Shown here piece after piece: positions 16,645 through 25,087 of a DNA stretch of 64,000 nucleotides. A program made the position numbers and the translations under genes. The DNA comes from Deltaproteobacteria bacterium (GTDB lineage Bacteria > Myxococcota_A > JAADFL01). The notes under the pieces are model-generated. The model saw only the letters and a program-made list of their open reading frames with translations, ran no database searches and had not been told where the DNA came from. Every line of letters starts with the position of its first letter. Position 1 is the stretch's first letter. Where the stretch lies: NCBI GenBank assembly GCA_013152945.1, contig JAADFL010000158.1:1-64000 (forward strand). Reading direction: 5' to 3'.

Positions 16645-19323
16645 ATGACCAGGAAACCAGGAGACAAGGACGACGACCTGTTTGATACTCTCTTCGGAGA
16701 GGAAGATCACAAACAACGGCCGGACGAAAAAGGGGATATCGATCTGGAAGAACTGGACCGCAAGGTCGGTATCAATTCTGATGAGGATGAAAGCGACGGC
16801 TTTGGGCCTGAAGATTTAATAGACGACTTGGAAACACAAGACGAGCCTCAAGGTGAAATAGAGGATGAAACAGTCGATGAATTCGAAGAAGTGTCCGACG
16901 ACGATGTAATGTTTGCCGATGAAGGTGATGTTCAACTTATAGATAGCGACGAGCTGGAAAAGACTGATCCGCAGACCCGCAGGTCAGCGCCAATCAAGGC
17001 GGAGAAAATAAAAGAAGAAGATGAGCAAGAAGAGGGACAAGATCAACAGATTAGTGATGAACTTCTTGGTGACGATTTTCTGGATGATGAGATGAAAGCC
17101 TTGGCCGAAGGCTCACTGGAAACAAACGACGATATAAGCGGAACAGCAAAAAGTGACATTGCCGATACAGGTGAAGACCTGGAACCTGCCGACGAAGAAG
17201 AGATATTTGGGGAGGTGTCTTCAGGTCCCAAGAATTCACCTGTCCGCCCGGGAGGCATGGCGCCTACCATGGAGATGGAATATCCGGAAGGGCGGGATAT
17301 TCCCGGCTTTGAAGAAAGTCCGGAAGATAAAGCGGCCCAGGAAGATATCAAGGTCGCTGGTTTCGGTATTTCCCATCGGAGAGAGATTGATGAGCAACCG
17401 CTATTCGGCGCACCTGATCCGGAAATGGAAGAACAAGAGCCACGGGATGCAAATGATGATTTCCTTTTGGGCCCAAGTAGCCGGCAAGCCAGGCCCGTTG
17501 GTAGAAGAAAAGGCGGACTGGTGGATGATATCGTGGGTTACGAAGCATTCAAGGATAAACCGGGAGCCGCGGGTGGAAGAGGTCCCGGCGGTGCGAAATC
17601 CTCTTCCGAGTCGGAATTGGCTGACGAGGCCACACAGATAATAGATATTCGTGAAGCAAGAGCCAGGACCGATTTGCCGAGGCTTGTGGTACATACATCT
17701 GACCGGGGGGATGTGGAGTACATGGTCGAGGATGGGGGACTGACAATAGGTCGCGGAGTAGACAATGATGTAATCATTTCGGATTTGGCGGCTTCAAGGC
17801 AACATGCGATTGTTCAAGTCAGGGACGGTAGTTACTTTCTTGCCGATCTGGGCAGTGGAAACGGCACCCGCGTAAATGGACGGAGGATAGACGAGGTGCC
17901 GTTGAAGGGTGGGGAAGAGATAGAGATCGGGACGGTAAGATGTCATTTCGTTATTCCGTCTGCAAAAAACGGACAACCTCATGTTTTCACGCCAAAGAAG
18001 AAATCAGGGAGCATGGCAAAGGCGCTGCTGGCATTGTCATTGGTGTTGTTACTTGCCATCGGGATCGGCTTGGTCGTCAAGTTCGGTATGAAGAAAGGAT
18101 GGTTCGGGAAGAGGGGAAATACAGGAGTGACCGAGCTAGCCAGGAAGAATGATAGCGGTACAGCCAAAAAATTCTTCGACCAGGGTGTGGTGAAATTCAG
18201 AGAAAAAGAGTGGAAAGAGGCATTGAACAAGTTCCAGGTCGCTGCTCAATTGGACCCCCGGTTTCCGAACATTGACAAGTACCTGCAACGTTGCAAGGAA
18301 GAGGAGGACAATGCTCGCTGGTTCGAGGAAGGCAAAGCCGCTTTCAAAAAAAGAGATCTCCGGAAAGCCAGGGAATTTTTGTCCAAGGTTACATTGGAGA
18401 GTGTATATCGTACCGATGCTCAACAATTTCTGGCCAGAACCGAAGATGCCTTGGTGGATCAAATGCTGAAAAAGGCCGAGCAGATTCTCGACGCAAATCC
18501 TTCAGAAGCATTGAAGCTTGCAAAGGAAGTCATCGAGATTATGCCGACCAATACGCGGGCCTTCAACATACAGACAAAAGCCGAAGATCGCCTGGACAAG
18601 AAGGGAACCAGGGTGGCTGCGGTGGAAAGGCCTTCATCAACGAACAGATCTTGGCATCCAAGACGGCATTACAGGCCCAAAAGCAAGGTGGAAACAAGAC
18701 CGGTCAAAACCGAGAAAAATACAGAAGAGGAGGCGCCCGGCCAGTCATCGGCTACTGGAGGCATTGCCGATGGTTTACGCCTTTTCGACCAGAAGAAATT
18801 TTCAGATGCCATTGCGTTCATGAACAACCTGAGCCGGTCATCCAGGAGAAGGGCAACAAGGCGCAAAGCATCCAAGCTTGTAAAGAAATTGAAGGCATTC
18901 AATGCAGCATGGAACAGTGGAACAAATCAATTGAAGAAAAGATCCTTTGGAGGAGCCATAAGGGCATTCGAGAAGGCACTGAGGATTGGGAAAACCATCA
19001 AGTCGAGCAGCCCCATAATCGACGAGGTCAAGAAACGACTCGCACCATCCTATGTCCTGTACGGCAATGCTTCCCTCAAGAATACAAAGTATTCCGAAGC
19101 ATATCAGAGCTTCAAGAAAGCCTTGAAGTACAGGCCTGGATATACGCTGGCAAAAAGAGGTATGCAGCAACTGGCCTCAAAAGCCAAGAAGCTCTACTAC
19201 GAAGGTTATGTTGCCAAGTACTCGGATCCGGACACGGCAAAGAAAAAATGGCGTATCGTGGTCCAGATAACGCCGCCTGACAACGAGTGGCATCAAAAGG
19301 CGGAGAAACGCCTGGAAGAATAA
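16645..19323 (+). CDS. Membrane FHA-domain protein with acidic N-terminus and TPR tail
   Basis: An 892-residue protein. Residues 1-200 are very acidic and probably disordered. An FHA domain occupies about 345-440: IGRGVDNDVII (Gly-Arg at 369-370), SRQH and SGNGT carry the expected phosphopeptide-binding residues. A membrane helix follows at about 457-480 (MAKALLALSLVLLLAIGIGL). The rest is tandem TPR-like helices (AKKFFDQGVVKFREKEWKEAL and later repeats) in a basic, Lys-rich tail. GGAG lies 8 nt before the ATG. It closes the Tad operon. With the preceding FHA protein it suggests control of pilus assembly by threonine phosphorylation or an inner-membrane scaffold; that is inference from context. 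Confidence 0.82.
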   Translation: MTRKPGDKDDDLFDTLFGEEDHKQRPDEKGDIDLEELDRKVGINSDEDESDGFGPEDLIDDLETQDEPQGEIEDETVDEFEEVSDDDVMFADEGDVQLIDSDELEKTDPQTRRSAPIKAEKIKEEDEQEEGQDQQISDELLGDDFLDDEMKALAEGSLETNDDISGTAKSDIADTGEDLEPADEEEIFGEVSSGPKNSPVRPGGMAPTMEMEYPEGRDIPGFEESPEDKAAQEDIKVAGFGISHRREIDEQPLFGAPDPEMEEQEPRDANDDFLLGPSSRQARPVGRRKGGLVDDIVGYEAFKDKPGAAGGRGPGGAKSSSESELADEATQIIDIREARARTDLPRLVVHTSDRGDVEYMVEDGGLTIGRGVDNDVIISDLAASRQHAIVQVRDGSYFLADLGSGNGTRVNGRRIDEVPLKGGEEIEIGTVRCHFVIPSAKNGQPHVFTPKKKSGSMAKALLALSLVLLLAIGIGLVVKFGMKKGWFGKRGNTGVTELARKNDSGTAKKFFDQGVVKFREKEWKEALNKFQVAAQLDPRFPNIDKYLQRCKEEEDNARWFEEGKAAFKKRDLRKAREFLSKVTLESVYRTDAQQFLARTEDALVDQMLKKAEQILDANPSEALKLAKEVIEIMPTNTRAFNIQTKAEDRLDKKGTRVAAVERPSSTNRSWHPRRHYRPKSKVETRPVKTEKNTEEEAPGQSSATGGIADGLRLFDQKKFSDAIAFMNNLSRSSRRRATRRKASKLVKKLKAFNAAWNSGTNQLKKRSFGGAIRAFEKALRIGKTIKSSSPIIDEVKKRLAPSYVLYGNASLKNTKYSEAYQSFKKALKYRPGYTLAKRGMQQLASKAKKLYYEGYVAKYSDPDTAKKKWRIVVQITPPDNEWHQKAEKRLEE

Positions 19324-19547
19324 TGGCTTTTTGCTTCTTTTGTTTTTTTTAAAGCAGTTCGAGTCATTCGTTTTATTCGGCCGAGCGTCAACAGGAAAGC
19401 TCCCGGTTATTTCAGAGTCGTTGCCGATAGTTCCTTTCAGACGAATTTTCAGGCAAAGACCGTGTAATCATGAACAGGTTCGTATGATTATTTGATAAGC
19501 CTGACAATAAGATTGGAATGTACTATTGAACGAGCTGTTTACTATGT

Positions 19548-20249
19548 TCAGTGAGCCTCATGCAGGCGCTTTCCCATTTTTTTGCCTGCTTCTTTTAGCT
19601 TTTTCTGTTGCTTTTTCTGGTGTTTCTTCTTTTTGTCGTCTTTTTTCGGCACTACCCTTAGAGTCGGCGGCTGTTTAATCTTCAATTCCGGTTTCTTCCA
19701 AGTGTAACAATCATGTGCTGAATCCTTCTTGTAGTTCTCGGGCCAGCCTGGAGGATCGCCTATCCAATAATGACGATTCTGTTTTTTATACATTTTCCTA
19801 TACATTTTCCTGCCCTTGATCGGATGCTGGCCGCAAAGCCAGTGCAAGGGCCTGCTGAAATGGTAACATTTCTTATCATTGTCAAATTGGTAGAAAGACG
19901 GGAACTTCGGTGGTCTCTTGAGCAGCATGTGTTTATCGTTCATTTCGTACAGCTTGTTCCTGTCCAATGGATGCCGGCCACATACCCAGTAAACCTTTCC
20001 CCTGAATTTGTATGCCTTGATGTACCTTGTTTTGTACTGTCCTTTTGACGGAACCGGACCATAATCATGAAAGTGAAGGCCCTGTTCGGAACACCATCCA
20101 TTGCCTTTGGCGGGATGAGGTCCATCGTACAGCACTTTGGTTTTTTTCAATTTCAGTAATTTGGGTTCCTTTGCCTGTGAAGCAGCCGGGTAAACCACTG
20201 CACAAAGAAAGAATGCCGATGCGAACATAAGTAGAATGTTTTTTCTCAT
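19548..20249 (-). CDS. Secreted Cys/His-rich repeat protein, unknown function
   Basis: A 233-residue exported protein. I chose the ATG with AAGGAGG 5 nt upstream; it opens a clean signal peptide (MRKNILLMFASAFFLCAVVYPAASQA). The mature part has three related units around a Gly-x-His-Pro core: GPHPAKGNGWCSEQGLHFH, WVCGRHPLDRNKLYEMN and WLCGQHPIKGRKMYRKM. Five Cys and many His suggest metal binding or disulfides. The C-terminus is a Lys-rich tail ending in several KKxQKK-like repeats. I do not recognise the family. It is 58 nt downstream of the thioredoxin-like gene on the same strand and may be co-transcribed. Confidence 0.72.
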   Translation of the reverse strand: MRKNILLMFASAFFLCAVVYPAASQAKEPKLLKLKKTKVLYDGPHPAKGNGWCSEQGLHFHDYGPVPSKGQYKTRYIKAYKFRGKVYWVCGRHPLDRNKLYEMNDKHMLLKRPPKFPSFYQFDNDKKCYHFSRPLHWLCGQHPIKGRKMYRKMYKKQNRHYWIGDPPGWPENYKKDSAHDCYTWKKPELKIKQPPTLRVVPKKDDKKKKHQKKQQKKLKEAGKKMGKRLHEAH

Positions 20250-20307
20250 GCTAACCTCCTTGACGGTTTGGACCCTTTCGCAAGGGTTCCTATTCAATAA
20301 ATTTAGA

Positions 20308-22341
20308 TCAGCGACTCAATTTGGCCTGGACCAGCCTTACATAATTCAAGGCCAATCGATTCTCGTCGTTGATCTTCAAAACGGTTTGGAATTCTTTGAG
20401 GCTGGCCTTTAACTTGTTTTGAGTATAGTAAACGAGGCCCAATCCCAAATGTGACTCTTCGTTACGCGGGTATTCTTTCAAGATGGCCTTGTATAGTTCA
20501 ACGGCATCATCGAGTTTCCCCTTTTTTCTATGTTCATGGGCCTCTTCTACAAGGGCCGACGGCTTCAAATCGTCGTATGCCTGCCTTGGATTCCTGATAA
20601 AGCTCCTGGCTGTCTTCCGGAGCTTACCTCTTACATTTCGCCACGATGCCTTGGCAGCCCTTTGTCTCCCTAAAATAAGATAGGCATTACCCAGTTGGAA
20701 AGCTGTTTCATCATCATCGGGTACTTCTCTGATTTGAGCCTCGAAGGCGGTTGCCGCTCTTTTGATAAGAGATTGATTATTTTTCTTCAGGCCCACCTTC
20801 ATACATGCCATGCCGAGCCAGTAGTTGGATCTCATGAATCCATGAGACGGGAACATCTCGGATATTGCGGAAAATGTCTCGAATGCTTTTTCATAGTCCC
20901 TGGTTTCGAACTGTTTTTGACCCTGGGCCAGGAGTTTGATAGCCCGTTTTGCATTCCGAACCTTGGCCCTTATGGAAGCATCAGTGGATTCCATGTAAGA
21001 GCCTGATTTGAAATTCTTGTTGCCAATCCTGTACATAACCAGGGAATAATCCCGTCTTGCCTTGATATTGGGAGCATACTGGGAAAAACTTACGAGTCCG
21101 ACACCTGGGCAAAAGACGTATTCATCTCTCCGGGGATTGCTCTTTCCTCCGGATGCTATCAAAAGGCAGCGGGTCAGCCTCCTCCCCGACCAGTTGATGG
21201 TCTTGCTGACAGTGGCGACTCTTAAAGAAGCATTGCCTGAAAAGCCCGGGCCCAGTTCAGTTCCTGGTCTTATCGGTATCTTCAGGATGTATCTTCCGCT
21301 TTCCTGTATTTTTAGACCATTAGAAGACAGCTTCCAGGTTTCCTTGTGGCTGTCCTTGTTCGGGGTTTCCGTGTAATAACGAAGCCTTGTTCTTTGTACA
21401 CTGAAATCCCTGCCCGCGCCGGCCGTAATTTCAATAATGACCTTTTCATAAATATCACCCGGCTTTTTAGGCCTGTGAAAGTATTCCCAGCGGTTGCCCG
21501 ACTCAAGCGGAAAGAAAAGTTTCAACTGTTTTTCCTCGGGAGTCTCCCTGGGAGCCGCTGGCGGTGGCGGTGGTGGCGGAGCAGTTGGAGGAGGCGGCTT
21601 GTAGCTCAAAGGGCTGGTTTCCTGTTGTTGTTGTGGTGGTGAAACAGGGGTCACGACCCTGCCCTTTGGTTCATTTATGTTGGCCGGCTCCGCGTCTCCC
21701 CGGGGCAGGCCTGAATAATTATCGGAAATGGCGTTTTGTGGAGGATAAGGTGGTGGTGGCGGTGGCGGCGGAGTGATTGGAGCAGGCTGGTTTACCGACA
21801 TTCCTCCAGAAGGGTTTTCTCCCCTTAACGTCTTTTTGACTGCGGACATGAGAAACTCGTCAAGGTCTTCTTTGAAACCGGCTGCGCTGAATGTAATTTG
21901 CCCGTCATTGTTTATTACGAAAACGCCAGGTGCCGAGTTTACGCCGTATCTCCTTGCAACCTTCTTATTATGATCATGCAAAACAGGTATTCGAATGCCA
22001 CGAATCGCCCCACGGAGCTTGGACGTCCTGCCCCTGTCCATGAGTATGACCACGGTCCTTAAGCCCTTCTTTTTAAGTCTTGCCATTGCATAGGTGATGA
22101 AATCCATATCTTGCTGCCATCCTGGATCGGAAAATGACATGAAGTATAGAACAAGAGCCTTCGTATTCTCCAAGGCGTCTTCTCCGATATACATGGACAA
22201 AGAAACCATGGGAGGAATTCCCCTTCCGGGATTCAATGTTTTTAAGAGAAATTCAGGCGCCTCTGTTGCGACGGATACGCTGGATGCCGAACACAAAGAC
22301 ACAGCAATGAATGCTGAAAACAACCATCTTGCAGGTTTCAT
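20308..22341 (-). CDS. Exported thioredoxin-like/TPR protein without catalytic cysteines
   Basis: A 677-residue exported protein. Signal peptide at 1-26. Residues about 27-165 follow a TlpA/peroxiredoxin-like thioredoxin fold (ALVLYFMSFSDPGWQQDMDF, then RRYGVNSAPGVFVINNDGQI with the cis-Pro). Where a CxxC or Cys would stand there is SFSDPGW, so redox activity is unlikely. Two poly-proline stretches and a Gln-rich linker span about 190-270. A DUF3108-like beta domain lies at about 280-440 (SGNRWEYFHRPKKPG), then TPRs at about 465-677. It may act as a scaffold or partner-binding protein at the envelope. It is upstream of, and co-directional with, the Cys/His-rich secreted protein. Confidence 0.75.
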   Translation of the reverse strand: MKPARWLFSAFIAVSLCSASSVSVATEAPEFLLKTLNPGRGIPPMVSLSMYIGEDALENTKALVLYFMSFSDPGWQQDMDFITYAMARLKKKGLRTVVILMDRGRTSKLRGAIRGIRIPVLHDHNKKVARRYGVNSAPGVFVINNDGQITFSAAGFKEDLDEFLMSAVKKTLRGENPSGGMSVNQPAPITPPPPPPPPYPPQNAISDNYSGLPRGDAEPANINEPKGRVVTPVSPPQQQQETSPLSYKPPPPTAPPPPPPPAAPRETPEEKQLKLFFPLESGNRWEYFHRPKKPGDIYEKVIIEITAGAGRDFSVQRTRLRYYTETPNKDSHKETWKLSSNGLKIQESGRYILKIPIRPGTELGPGFSGNASLRVATVSKTINWSGRRLTRCLLIASGGKSNPRRDEYVFCPGVGLVSFSQYAPNIKARRDYSLVMYRIGNKNFKSGSYMESTDASIRAKVRNAKRAIKLLAQGQKQFETRDYEKAFETFSAISEMFPSHGFMRSNYWLGMACMKVGLKKNNQSLIKRAATAFEAQIREVPDDDETAFQLGNAYLILGRQRAAKASWRNVRGKLRKTARSFIRNPRQAYDDLKPSALVEEAHEHRKKGKLDDAVELYKAILKEYPRNEESHLGLGLVYYTQNKLKASLKEFQTVLKINDENRLALNYVRLVQAKLSR

Positions 22342-22530
22342 TTATTACTCCGACCGTAACAACCCGGAATGATGCCCGGGAGGATAATATGTCGATAAGT
22401 TGCTCATTGCGGATGGAGAATAAAAAAAACCGGTGTCAGTGTCAATCACGTCTGTTCATTTGGTGAATATGAGGCAGGGTTCGTGTATTACCGCGGTTCC
22501 GTAAGAGTCTTTTCCCCAGCTTTCTTTTTG

Positions 22531-22559
22531 TTGCCAACTGAAGAAAATCAGGTTATAGC
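22531..22559 (+). promoter_or_regulatory. Sigma-70-like promoter for the Nudix gene
   Basis: TTGCCA and TATAGC are separated by 17 nt. Transcription would start near 22566, which supports the ATG at 22586 rather than an in-frame GTG at 22562. Confidence 0.45.
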
Positions 22560-22585
22560 TTTTGTGCAATAGGGATGATAATTTT

Positions 22586-23074
22586 ATGGGCGTTAAGGGA
22601 AAAACACAGGTAGGGCAACGTGACATATTGGTTGCACATCAACAAACTAGCCGGATAACGGTAGTAGCCGGCGTGATAATAAAGAATGGCCTGGTGCTGG
22701 TAGCGAAAAAGGCCGGAGGTGAACTTGCAGGTAAATGGGAGTTTCCCGGTGGCAAGGTGGAGCCGGGAGAAACACTCGAGGAGTCTTTGGCCAGGGAACT
22801 CATGGAAGAACTTTCTATTGACGTATCAGTCAAAAGGCGGCTCAATACTACTCTATTCGATTATTCACATGTATCGATCGAGCTGAATACATATTTGTGT
22901 GAAATAAAATATGGCGAGCTGCAAGGAAACGGTGACCATATGGAGATTCTATTCGTACCCTGGTCGAGGTTGAAGGAAATGGATCTTGCAGACGCGGACA
23001 GGATTGCGGTTGAGAAAATAAACGACTCGCTTGGAGAAGATTTATTATTGAATGTTTTAGGGGTTGTCTGGTAA
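22586..23074 (+). CDS. Nudix hydrolase, MutT-like
   Basis: A 162-residue Nudix protein. GKVEPGETLEESLARELMEEL is an intact Nudix box (positions split here: Gly, the Glu after five residues, then REx2EE), and WEFPGGKVEPGE is the MutT/8-oxo-dGTPase-type approach. These enzymes hydrolyse oxidised nucleoside triphosphates so they are not built into DNA. The protein is a little longer than classical MutT (about 130). An ATG with AGGGA upstream was chosen. The next gene begins within its last codons, so the J-domain gene is probably co-translated. Confidence 0.85.
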   Translation: MGVKGKTQVGQRDILVAHQQTSRITVVAGVIIKNGLVLVAKKAGGELAGKWEFPGGKVEPGETLEESLARELMEELSIDVSVKRRLNTTLFDYSHVSIELNTYLCEIKYGELQGNGDHMEILFVPWSRLKEMDLADADRIAVEKINDSLGEDLLLNVLGVVW

Positions 23075-24284
23075 CGATTTGAATAAGTCTGACACGAAGA
23101 CATTGCCCGATGGTATTATCCCGCTGATGGTCAAGTCGGCCGATCTCATGAAGCGCCGTCTCGAGCCCAGGGAGGCCTTTTTGTTGAGTCGCTTGGATGG
23201 CGTATCATCACTCAAGGATATTTGCTTGATGACCGGCATGTCCGCCTCTTCCGTGTCAAAGATACTTTTGAAGCTCAACAGGCTGGCCCTCGTATACTGG
23301 GAAGGTTCTCCCCTGCCGTACTCGAGCATGGATCTGGAGGAGGAAAGGGAAGATGTGGAGCCGCCTCCTGATGTACACTCCACAGATGATAGAGACATAG
23401 AACTGGATGCCGATACCAGAAACATGATCAATTCCAAGTATTGGGATATCATTGGCCAGGATTTGTACCGCGTGCTCGAGATAAGAAAGAATGCAACAAA
23501 GGAAGAAATACGTAGAGCATATAGGAAATTGGCCGCTCTTTATCATCCTGATCATTTTTTCAGGATGAATATAGGCTCTTATCGTCCCAAATTGGAAGAA
23601 ATATGCAGAAAGCTGAGGGTTGCAAGCGAGTTGCTCGGGGATGATCGTGCAAGAAGGATATATAATGAAAAACTCAAAGAAGCCAGAAAAACCAGTATAA
23701 TCCGGCCAAACCGGACCAGGCGCAAGAAAGGCGGTATCTCGGCACATCCTGTGGCGAAAAAGGTAAAAAAGGCAAAGCGGCTCTATGAGAGCGCAATCGA
23801 GGCCAACAGGTCGGGTAATATCAAGGAAGCATACAATGCGATCAAATTGGCCTTGATGAATGATCCGAAAAAGCCCGAATACAAGGAGTTCGCGGCTATC
23901 CTCGAAAAAGAAGTCAACAAGGGAAAGGCCCAATCTTACTATGCCAGGGCAAAAAACGCTTCAATCCAGGGAGACATGGAGCAAAGCTTGGAACTTCTTC
24001 GACATGCGGCAAAGCTGGATCCTGATTCCTGGCAGTACAGTTACGAACTGGCCGGGGCAATCGTGGATATGGGCGGCGATTTGGAAGAAGCGGTCAGGAG
24101 GGCAAAACGTGCTGTTTTCCTGTCAGGTGGGAACCCGGATTGCAGGTATTTTTTGGCAATGTTATTGGAAAAGACTGGAAGGTCCGGGGACGCGGAGATG
24201 GAATACAAGAAACTGGTAAGCAAGAAGCAAAAAGTCCAGGAAGCCAAGGAACGTCTTGCCATAATCGGCAAGGGCCGAAAATAG
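23064..24284 (+). CDS. J-domain protein with N-terminal helical and C-terminal TPR domains
   Basis: A 406-residue protein. Residues 30-80 look like a small winged-helix or DUF4388-like module (LDGVSSLKDICLMTGMSASS). A J-domain follows at about 132-205 with HPD at 161-163, so it should stimulate DnaK ATPase. From about 230 on there are TPR repeats. No Gly/Phe or zinc domain is present, so it is not a canonical DnaJ. Such wHTH-J-TPR proteins are frequent in Myxococcota, but the client is unknown. The start is uncertain: TTG at 23064 (overlapping the Nudix stop) or TTG at 23079; no ATG is near with a good ribosome site. Confidence 0.75.
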   Translation: MSGNDLNKSDTKTLPDGIIPLMVKSADLMKRRLEPREAFLLSRLDGVSSLKDICLMTGMSASSVSKILLKLNRLALVYWEGSPLPYSSMDLEEEREDVEPPPDVHSTDDRDIELDADTRNMINSKYWDIIGQDLYRVLEIRKNATKEEIRRAYRKLAALYHPDHFFRMNIGSYRPKLEEICRKLRVASELLGDDRARRIYNEKLKEARKTSIIRPNRTRRKKGGISAHPVAKKVKKAKRLYESAIEANRSGNIKEAYNAIKLALMNDPKKPEYKEFAAILEKEVNKGKAQSYYARAKNASIQGDMEQSLELLRHAAKLDPDSWQYSYELAGAIVDMGGDLEEAVRRAKRAVFLSGGNPDCRYFLAMLLEKTGRSGDAEMEYKKLVSKKQKVQEAKERLAIIGKGRK

Positions 24285-24298
24285 TTTTTTCTTTTTTT
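24265..24298 (+). terminator. Weak candidate intrinsic terminator after the J-domain gene
   Basis: TCGGC-AAGG-GCCGA forms a 5-bp hairpin, followed after 6 nt by a T-rich run (T6CT7). The stem overlaps the last codons of the gene and is short, so this may be only a pause. Confidence 0.3.
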
Positions 24299-24391
24299 CA
24301 CAGCCCCCACACACAGCCAGGCTTGGGTGGGGAGGCTTGGAAGCTATGGACATGATTTTCTTCCTCTGCTAATGTTACCTCGCTTTTAACA

Positions 24392-25087
24392 ATGTTTCGT
24401 TCAGGTCGTGCCATGGAACTTAAACAAATGGGGACAAATGATTCGACGAGACGATTGTCTGCTCACTTGTTGGAACTCAAACTGCATTTGATGCATTTGA
24501 AGAGGTTGGGCCTCTATGGTCTAAAAAAGGGAGGCCTGTCCGGTGTGCGGTCCAGCCTCGGAGAATGTCATAGATGTGAATTGGCGCAGACCAGGAGAAA
24601 CATCGTGTTCGGTAACGGTAATCCCAGGGCAAGAGTGGTCCTGGTAGGTGAGGCTCCGGGCGCGGAAGAAGACAGGACCGGGATAGCGTTCGTCGGTGCT
24701 GCCGGGAAGTTACTTACAAGAATGCTGGCTGCTATCGGTCTGGACAGGGATGATGTCTATATTTGCAATGTCTTGAAATGCAGGCCTCCCAACAACCGTG
24801 ACCCATTACCGGAAGAGGTCGCGGTATGCAGCCCGTTTCTAAAGGCTCAATTGGAAACGATACACCCCGATCTGGTATTGACGCTTGGTGCCTATGCTGC
24901 AAGGACTCTTTTGGGCAGGGAAGGGGCCCTATCCAGGTTGAGGGGCCGCCGACTGCAATACAGCGGCATGAAATTGATTGCAACCTATCATCCGAGCTAC
25001 CTGCTGAGAAATCCTGGGGCCAAGGCCGAGGCATGGAAAGACCTGAAGCTTGTGGCCGGCGAGTTGGACAGGAGAAAAATGACATGA
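24392..25087 (+). CDS. Family-4 uracil-DNA glycosylase (4Fe-4S)
   Basis: A 231-residue uracil-DNA glycosylase of the thermostable/family-4 type, which removes uracil from deaminated DNA. It has the motif GEAPGAEEDRTGIAFVGAAG and the C-terminal TYHPSYLLRN. Four Cys that would bind the cluster are in place: C59 and C62 (CHRC), C130 (NVLKC) and C146 (VCSPF). The N-terminal 50 residues are basic and variable. The ATG at 24413 (AGGT upstream) is another possible start. The stop overlaps the start of nfeD by 4 nt. Confidence 0.9.
   Translation: MFRSGRAMELKQMGTNDSTRRLSAHLLELKLHLMHLKRLGLYGLKKGGLSGVRSSLGECHRCELAQTRRNIVFGNGNPRARVVLVGEAPGAEEDRTGIAFVGAAGKLLTRMLAAIGLDRDDVYICNVLKCRPPNNRDPLPEEVAVCSPFLKAQLETIHPDLVLTLGAYAARTLLGREGALSRLRGRRLQYSGMKLIATYHPSYLLRNPGAKAEAWKDLKLVAGELDRRKMT

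Noticed and set aside
18291-19280. Plus-strand 329-codon open frame inside the second FHA gene
   Set aside because: The overlapping frame with FHA, membrane helix and TPR segments is clearly the real gene; the other is low-complexity in composition.
19350-19375. tRNA T-loop-like sequence GTTCGAGTC
   Set aside because: No paired stems or acceptor end surround it.
22562-22585. GTG start for the Nudix gene
   Set aside because: It lies at or before the predicted transcription start and has no ribosome-binding site.
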